From Candidatus Hydrothermota bacterium (lineage in GTDB: Bacteria > Hydrothermota > Hydrothermia > UBA1063): a stretch of 10,625 nt of DNA. Each line of letters starts with the position of its first letter. The first letter of the stretch is position 1. Under the pieces are notes generated by a model. It did no database searches, was not told the origin of the DNA, and saw only the letters and a list, made by a program, of their open reading frames with translations. The position numbers were made by a program, and so were the translations under genes. Where the stretch lies: the NCBI GenBank assembly GCA_003644895.1, contig QNDO01000041.1:1-10625 (forward strand), read 5' to 3'. Below are positions 7,029 through 10,625 of this stretch, piece by piece.

Positions 7029-8798
7029 ATGATCATAATGAAGGGCCATGCGTTGATACTTAAAAGATTAGGAGAAAAATGGACTGAAGGAAAAGGTATT
7101 TTAAAAGCTGAAGAAAGACTTACAGATGAGGAGATGGAATTTCTGCATCAACTCTATCTACAAGATCTTGTGTACGAGGAGGAGAATGAATTTATCCTCA
7201 CAGCCCATGGAGACAGAATCCTGAACGCCCTGAATACTATTGTAGAGGAAGGGCTCCTTCCTCCACCCGAGGAATGGAATGATTCCTTCAGGTGGATTGG
7301 CTCGGAAGTAATTTCTATGATAGATGTGGCTTTGAGAAATCAGGGATTTGTAGAAGACAAAATCAAAGAAGCTTTATCTCAAAGAGGATTTGTTAAGGGG
7401 GATAATCTTACTCAGGCTGCTTACGAAGTCTGGGAAGCGTATATGGATTCCGAGCCGAGACTTTTAATACCTCGTCCTCTTGCCGAATTTATCAAAAAGA
7501 TTCCTCCAGGACCTGCATATAAAAAATTTCTTCCTCCTGCAAAAACAGAACTTCTTGAATTAGAAGCAATGCGGTTACTTGCATTTTCTATACCAGTAAG
7601 TGATGTGTATACCCTTACAGGGCTTGGGCAGCAGATAAGAGCCGCCATTATCAAAGGAGCACCTGCATTACCTGTAATTGTTGATGAAGAAATACTTGAT
7701 GCCATTTATAGTTGTACAGTGGAGTCTCACCCACTACCACCATACGTAAGGGATAGGCTTCTTGCATTGGCCTATATCACAGAGGATGAAAATCTGACCG
7801 ATGCAGGAAGGCATTTACTCGTGGCGGCCAGGATATATTTTGAAGGCCCAATAATACTTAACCCGTCCATTCATTTGGATATTGAAGATACGGAGGTTTT
7901 AAAAAAGATTGATGAACTTGAAAAAAGCAAGGAATCTACAGTAAAAAGGATGGAAGAGGAGTTAAAAAAGACGTATCCGGATATTAACGTTTCCCAATCG
8001 GTAATGTTTCTTGAATCCTTTAGATTAATTGAACCTACTGAGAGCACAGGCAGTGTGTATTATACCCTTACAAGTTACGGGAAAAGGGTTCTAGACGAAA
8101 CACGAGGGGGAAGCAAAAATGTGCCCGCCTTTGGTGTTAAAGCAATTACCATGAGCAGAATGGAATATTTCGCGCCTCAGCCCGATTGGATACAATATGC
8201 GGAGAAAAGGGAACTACTTGGTAACGGTTTTCCATCCAAAGCAGGAAGACTATACGCGCAGATCGCCTCCCGGGTCATGAGGTTACCCTTCATAAATGAA
8301 GAAATGCGGGAGGTCATACATACCATACCTTACGATAGAGCAATCCCCTTCAAAAGGATAAGAGAAATTTTTGGGGAAAAATATAAGGACGAAAAGTTGA
8401 AAGATACACTTATGAAGCTGGATGCACAGGCGTTAATCGATGCACTTCCTGAAGATATGTATGTTCTCACAGAGGCCGGTAAAAAAATAAAACGAGCGAT
8501 TCAGGTGGTTCCCCTTGGAACAAAGATTGTCCTCACCCCGGGCATATGCAGAATTTTACTGGCTATAAATGAGATGATGGGAGTAGATAAAAGAAGAAGA
8601 ATTAAACTCCCCGAAAATCTGAAAGAAGTAAAGAGAATATCAGGCCTCTCTGACTCAATCTTTGAAGAGGAATTTCTCCGAGCAAAAAGAAACAGATTTA
8701 TAGGTACTAATTCGATTTTTGAATCTGGAATGCTTATAATAGACGCACTCCTTGAACTTTCAGAAATAAGAGTTATTTGGGAAGAAATAGCTGTATAG
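7029..8798 (+). CDS. DUF505-like protein with repeated winged-helix-type units
   Basis: This 589-residue soluble protein resembles DUF505, an uncharacterised family of archaea and thermophilic bacteria; the assignment is from overall look and context, not a search. Its main feature is a recurring motif, LTxxGxxI or close variants, at residues 57, 127, 196, 256, 347, 402 and 480. Each is preceded by a helical stretch and a short acidic turn (for example ITEDENLTDAGRHLL), as in the wing and third helix of winged-helix domains. No catalytic or membrane segment is seen. The start at 7029 has GGAG eight bases upstream; an in-frame ATG at 7038 is too far from it. It follows the HTH gene by three bases. 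It may be a DNA- or protein-binding scaffold of the operon's system. Confidence 0.75.
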   Translation: MIIMKGHALILKRLGEKWTEGKGILKAEERLTDEEMEFLHQLYLQDLVYEEENEFILTAHGDRILNALNTIVEEGLLPPPEEWNDSFRWIGSEVISMIDVALRNQGFVEDKIKEALSQRGFVKGDNLTQAAYEVWEAYMDSEPRLLIPRPLAEFIKKIPPGPAYKKFLPPAKTELLELEAMRLLAFSIPVSDVYTLTGLGQQIRAAIIKGAPALPVIVDEEILDAIYSCTVESHPLPPYVRDRLLALAYITEDENLTDAGRHLLVAARIYFEGPIILNPSIHLDIEDTEVLKKIDELEKSKESTVKRMEEELKKTYPDINVSQSVMFLESFRLIEPTESTGSVYYTLTSYGKRVLDETRGGSKNVPAFGVKAITMSRMEYFAPQPDWIQYAEKRELLGNGFPSKAGRLYAQIASRVMRLPFINEEMREVIHTIPYDRAIPFKRIREIFGEKYKDEKLKDTLMKLDAQALIDALPEDMYVLTEAGKKIKRAIQVVPLGTKIVLTPGICRILLAINEMMGVDKRRRIKLPENLKEVKRISGLSDSIFEEEFLRAKRNRFIGTNSIFESGMLIIDALLELSEIRVIWEEIAV

Positions 8799-8807
8799 GA
8801 GGGTATC

Positions 8808-9656
8808 ATGTATGATCCACTAAGTCTTCTCTTTTTAATATTGTTTCTGTTCGCAGTTATATGGCCCCAGATTCAACACAAGATGCTGGTGGGGAATAGA
8901 CTGGCTCTTATTAAGAAGCTCGAGAAGATAAGAAAATCCCGTGTAATCACCCTAATTCACCGACAGGAAAAAATCGGTATGTTTGGAATACCCTTTTTCC
9001 GGTTCATTGATATAGAGGATTCAGAAGAGATACTGAGAGCCATTAGAATGACTTCACCTGAGACCCCTATTGATCTTGTCCTTCATACTCCCGGAGGTCT
9101 TGTTCTTGCGTCCTATCAAATAGCCCTTGCTCTGAAAGAGCATCCTGCAAAGACCACTGTTATAATCCCCCATTACGCTATGAGTGGTGGAACACTCATA
9201 GCACTTGCAGCAGACGAAATTATCATGGATAAACACGCTGTTCTTGGGCCTGTTGACCCTCAGTTGCAGGATGCAAATGGGGCCATACCAGCAGCAAGTA
9301 TTCTGAAGGTTGTGGAGGAGAAAGGAAAGGATAAAGTTGATGATACCACATTGATGAAGGCGGATATTGCCAAAAAGGCCATAAAACAGGTTGAAGAGAT
9401 GGTGATCAATTTACTCAAAGGTAAGATGGAGGAAGAAAAGGCAAGGAAACTTGCTAAAACACTTGCAGAAGGGAAATGGACCCACGATTATCCAATCACC
9501 GTGGAGGAAGCAAGAGAGCTCGGACTCCCAGTATCAACCGATGTCCCGAGAGAGGTCTACGAACTCATGTCCATGTACCCACAGACCCAGCACGGAAGAC
9601 CGGGCGTGGAATTTATTCCGTATCCCTATCCACCAAGGTCTGAGGGAAGGAAGTAG
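8808..9656 (+). CDS. Membrane-anchored Clp-fold serine protease, SDH (SDH_sah) family
   Basis: This 282-residue protein belongs to the ClpP/crotonase-fold serine peptidases known as serine dehydrogenase proteinases, related to SppA. A single hydrophobic segment at about 6-20 anchors the N-terminus in the membrane. Fold hallmarks follow: VLHTPGG (91-97) for the oxyanion loop, YAMSGGT (123-129) with S126 as the likely nucleophile, and DKHAVLGPVDPQ (141-152). The general base is not clear from the sequence alone. The C-terminus is proline-rich (YPYPP). AGGAGGG overlaps the stop of the DUF505-like gene, so it is the last gene of the operon. Its substrate is unknown; a role in cleaving membrane or regulatory proteins under control of the upstream ATPase is inference. 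Confidence 0.85.
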   Translation: MYDPLSLLFLILFLFAVIWPQIQHKMLVGNRLALIKKLEKIRKSRVITLIHRQEKIGMFGIPFFRFIDIEDSEEILRAIRMTSPETPIDLVLHTPGGLVLASYQIALALKEHPAKTTVIIPHYAMSGGTLIALAADEIIMDKHAVLGPVDPQLQDANGAIPAASILKVVEEKGKDKVDDTTLMKADIAKKAIKQVEEMVINLLKGKMEEEKARKLAKTLAEGKWTHDYPITVEEARELGLPVSTDVPREVYELMSMYPQTQHGRPGVEFIPYPYPPRSEGRK

Positions 9657-9748
9657 AGAGAAGTTTTTTCCAATGTAGTTAAAGCAAAGAAGAATTTCAA
9701 GAAATGTTTGAGGGAAGATATTTACCATGTAGCTTACTCAAAGACTTA
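9657..9748. other. Gene-free spacer after the protease gene
   Basis: No coding region, RNA gene or convincing terminator is visible in these 92 bases. A T run at 9664-9669 has no stable stem before it, and ATTTC/GAAAT at 9694-9705 has only a 2-base loop and no T tract. Where the upstream operon stops is therefore unclear. Confidence 0.6.
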
Positions 9749-9771
9749 ATTGCCTCATGAGAAAATCTATA
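9749..9771 (+). repeat. Left terminal inverted repeat of the IS relic
   Basis: It starts ATTGCCTCAT and ends AAAATCTATA, with GAG between these blocks. It pairs with the inverted copy at 10003-10024. Confidence 0.78.
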
Positions 9772-9827
9772 TTTCATATTTTACTCCCTTAACCCAAATT
9801 GCTAAAGAATAAAGTTCGTTTTGTAAA

Positions 9828-9953
9828 GCAACGATTATACCCTGTGAGACGGACAAATTCATCAAGAATTTAGCTCTTTTCCTTCTTGGAGGATGTCCTT
9901 CTGTAACGCTTAGCATATACAAGAGTAACCTTTTTCCGACTCATCAAATCCAT
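9828..9953 (-). pseudogene. Transposase N-terminal fragment with a premature stop
   Basis: From ATG 9953 the minus strand encodes MSRKKVTLVYAKRYRRTSS (from the second Met) and KKEKS, meets TAA at 9870-9872, then continues in the same frame with ILDEFVRLTGYNRC to 9828. KKEK-ILDEFV-LTGYNR is the recognisable N-terminal region of a group of rve/DDE-type IS transposases common in uncultured and thermophilic bacteria. A residue, most simply lysine, became the stop. Beyond 9828 similarity fades and another stop comes at 9789-9791. AAAAGGAGG lies five bases before the start. The family is recalled from memory; the catalytic DDE part is absent. Confidence 0.7.
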
Positions 9954-10002
9954 CTTATCCTCCTTTTATCTTGTTTCAGACAAAGTAGGGTAATGCATTT
10001 CG

Positions 10003-10024
10003 TATAGATTTTTAATGAGGCAAT
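10003..10024 (-). repeat. Right terminal inverted repeat of the IS relic
   Basis: Read on the minus strand it starts ATTGCCTCAT and ends AAAATCTATA, with TA between, matching the left end. It lies 49 bases upstream of the transposase start codon and 8 bases from the -35 box of the next gene. Confidence 0.78.
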
Positions 10025-10032
10025 ACGGAAGC

Positions 10033-10062
10033 TTGACAATCTGATGAGAATTATGTTATAAT
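10033..10062 (+). promoter_or_regulatory. Perfect-consensus sigma-70 promoter of the radical SAM gene
   Basis: TTGACA (10033-10038) and TATAAT (10057-10062) are both exact consensus boxes, 18 bases apart. The transcript would start near 10069, giving a leader of about 55 bases. This is the strongest promoter in the window. Confidence 0.82.
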
Positions 10063-10070
10063 TAAGGCCA

Positions 10071-10106
10071 TTAGACTAAATAGACAAAAATGGTCGAATA
10101 GTCTAA
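10071..10106. promoter_or_regulatory. 8-bp inverted repeat at the transcript start, possible operator or leader hairpin
   Basis: TTAGACTA (10071-10078) and TAGTCTAA (10099-10106) are perfect inverted copies 20 bases apart, directly after the -10 box and six bases before the ribosome site. A second TAGAC at 10081 and a GTC at 10093 lie inside. It could bind a repressor at +1 or form a hairpin in the leader; no known operator is recognised. Confidence 0.5.
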
Positions 10107-10124
10107 AATATGGGAGGTATTACT

Positions 10125-10625
10125 ATGAAAGATACCATAATTGTCAATACTCTGCTAAAACTCTTGATGGCTTCTGGAACAGTGAGAAAAACTTTGTGGA
10201 AAGCTGTTGAAGCTCAGATATACAAAAATTTGGTAAATAACAACACCAAGAATAGACCTGAGGAAGTCCAGAAGTACAAGTATTACATTCTGAAGGCCAT
10301 GTATCGGCCAGTAGAAAGGAACCTAGGCAGAGGTTACATCAGCAAAGAAGTAGCTACCCGATTAATTCATACACTGGTCAAGGGGGCAATGCTTAAATCT
10401 GCAAAGGATGCTCAGGAAAAATTCAAAGAGAAATATGGAATTTCCCCTCCTGCCTTTATAGTCCTGAGTCCCACACAACTATGTAATCTTCACTGCACAG
10501 GTTGTTATGCAGCTGCAGGCCATAAAACAGCGAGAAAAATCCCCTTTGAAGTTTCCAGAAGGATACTCCAGGAAATACACGACGAGTGGGGAGCAAGATT
10601 TGTCACCATATCAGGTGGTGAACCC
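10125..10625 (+). CDS. Radical SAM enzyme, N-terminal part (cut by the window end)
   Basis: The first 167 residues of an iron-sulfur enzyme that cleaves S-adenosylmethionine to make a radical. The cluster motif CNLHCTGC (C120, C124, C127) is the canonical CxxxCxxC, followed by YAAAG and, at the very end of the window, the SAM-binding SGGEP motif (163-167). Before the cluster lie about 110 residues of a mostly helical, basic extension that is unusually long for a bare radical SAM core. The start ATG 10125 has GGGAGG ending seven bases upstream. The reaction cannot be told without the rest; the CxGCYA context resembles enzymes that modify peptides or cofactors. It has its own promoter and is separate from the upstream operon. 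Confidence 0.88.
   Translation, partial: MKDTIIVNTLLKLLMASGTVRKTLWKAVEAQIYKNLVNNNTKNRPEEVQKYKYYILKAMYRPVERNLGRGYISKEVATRLIHTLVKGAMLKSAKDAQEKFKEKYGISPPAFIVLSPTQLCNLHCTGCYAAAGHKTARKIPFEVSRRILQEIHDEWGARFVTISGGEP

Larger units (their letters stand above)
9749..10024 (-). mobile_element. Internally deleted insertion-sequence relic with terminal inverted repeats
   Basis: A left end at 9749-9771 (ATTGCCTCAT then a short variable step then AAAATCTATA) reappears inverted at 10003-10024. The two ends agree at 21 of 22 aligned bases, with one mismatch and one single-base gap, and a weaker match (TTAC and nearby bases) continues inward. Between them, reading from the right end, lie a strong ribosome site and the beginning of a transposase reading frame. 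At about 276 bp the element is far too short for a whole transposase, so it is a deletion derivative. No clear target duplication is seen beyond the dinucleotide AT on both sides, which cannot be told apart from the repeat itself. Confidence 0.75.

Noticed and set aside
7038..7040. Alternative start codon of the DUF505-like protein.
   Set aside because: The GGAG site at 7017-7020 is 17 bases away from it but 8 bases from the ATG at 7029, which is preferred.
9451..9678. A 75-codon plus-strand ORF overlapping the end of the protease gene.
   Set aside because: It overlaps the protease frame almost entirely, has no ribosome site and shows no family features.
9640..9705. Terminator for the four-gene operon.
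   Set aside because: The T run at 9664-9669 has no stable GC-rich stem before it, and the ATTTC/GAAAT pair has a 2-base loop with no T tract.
9697..9777. A 26-codon minus-strand ORF (MKYRFSHEAIKSLSK...) with an AAGGGAG site, resembling the start of RelE-type toxins.
   Set aside because: Its first codons are simply the translation of the left terminal inverted repeat, it stops after 26 codons, and no antitoxin gene is nearby.
1..10625. CRISPR array, tRNA, rRNA or riboswitch.
   Set aside because: No regularly spaced repeats, no cloverleaf with a TTC-loop signature and no recognised aptamer core were found by eye on either strand.

Overview
The window looks like chromosomal DNA from a thermophilic or otherwise uncultured bacterium. 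The evidence is strong AGGAGG-type Shine-Dalgarno sites a few bases ahead of most genes, sigma-70-like promoters, a classic intrinsic terminator, an A+T-leaning composition with many AGA/AGG/ATA codons, and families shared between deep-branching thermophilic bacteria and archaea (stand-alone KaiC-like ATPase, DUF505-like protein, SDH-type Clp-fold protease). The phylum cannot be fixed from the sequence alone.

Layout. (1) 1-2360, plus strand: the end of a multi-pass membrane protein, an ABC-2/NatA-type ATP-binding subunit and its NatB-like permease form one tight operon. (2) 2411-5404, minus strand: one large ClpC/ClpB-type AAA+ unfoldase of 997 residues. It ends in an intrinsic terminator that abuts the convergent ABC permease gene. 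It carries two apparent insertions: one inside the N-terminal domain and one coiled-coil insertion where ClpC and ClpA carry the ClpP-docking loop. (3) 5405-5531: a compact divergent promoter region whose two -35 boxes lie in one near-perfect inverted repeat. (4) 5532-9656, plus strand: a four-gene operon of a KaiC-like RecA-fold ATPase, a helix-turn-helix protein, a DUF505-like protein built of repeated winged-helix-like units, and a membrane-anchored Clp-fold serine protease of the SDH type. (5) 9657-10124: no intact gene. Most of it is the relic of an insertion sequence, with 22/23-bp terminal inverted repeats around the broken start of a transposase gene on the minus strand. (6) 10125 to the end: the start of a radical SAM enzyme behind a perfect-consensus TTGACA/TATAAT promoter with an 8-bp operator-like palindrome at the start of the transcript.

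How the genes may work together. The most interesting unit is the operon at 5532-9656 divergent from the Clp-type unfoldase. An ATP switch protein, a DNA-binding-type protein, a multi-winged-helix scaffold and a membrane protease are co-transcribed and share a regulatory region with an AAA+ unfoldase. This suggests an uncharacterised signalling or regulated-proteolysis module. The gene order and families are read from the sequence; the joint function is inference.
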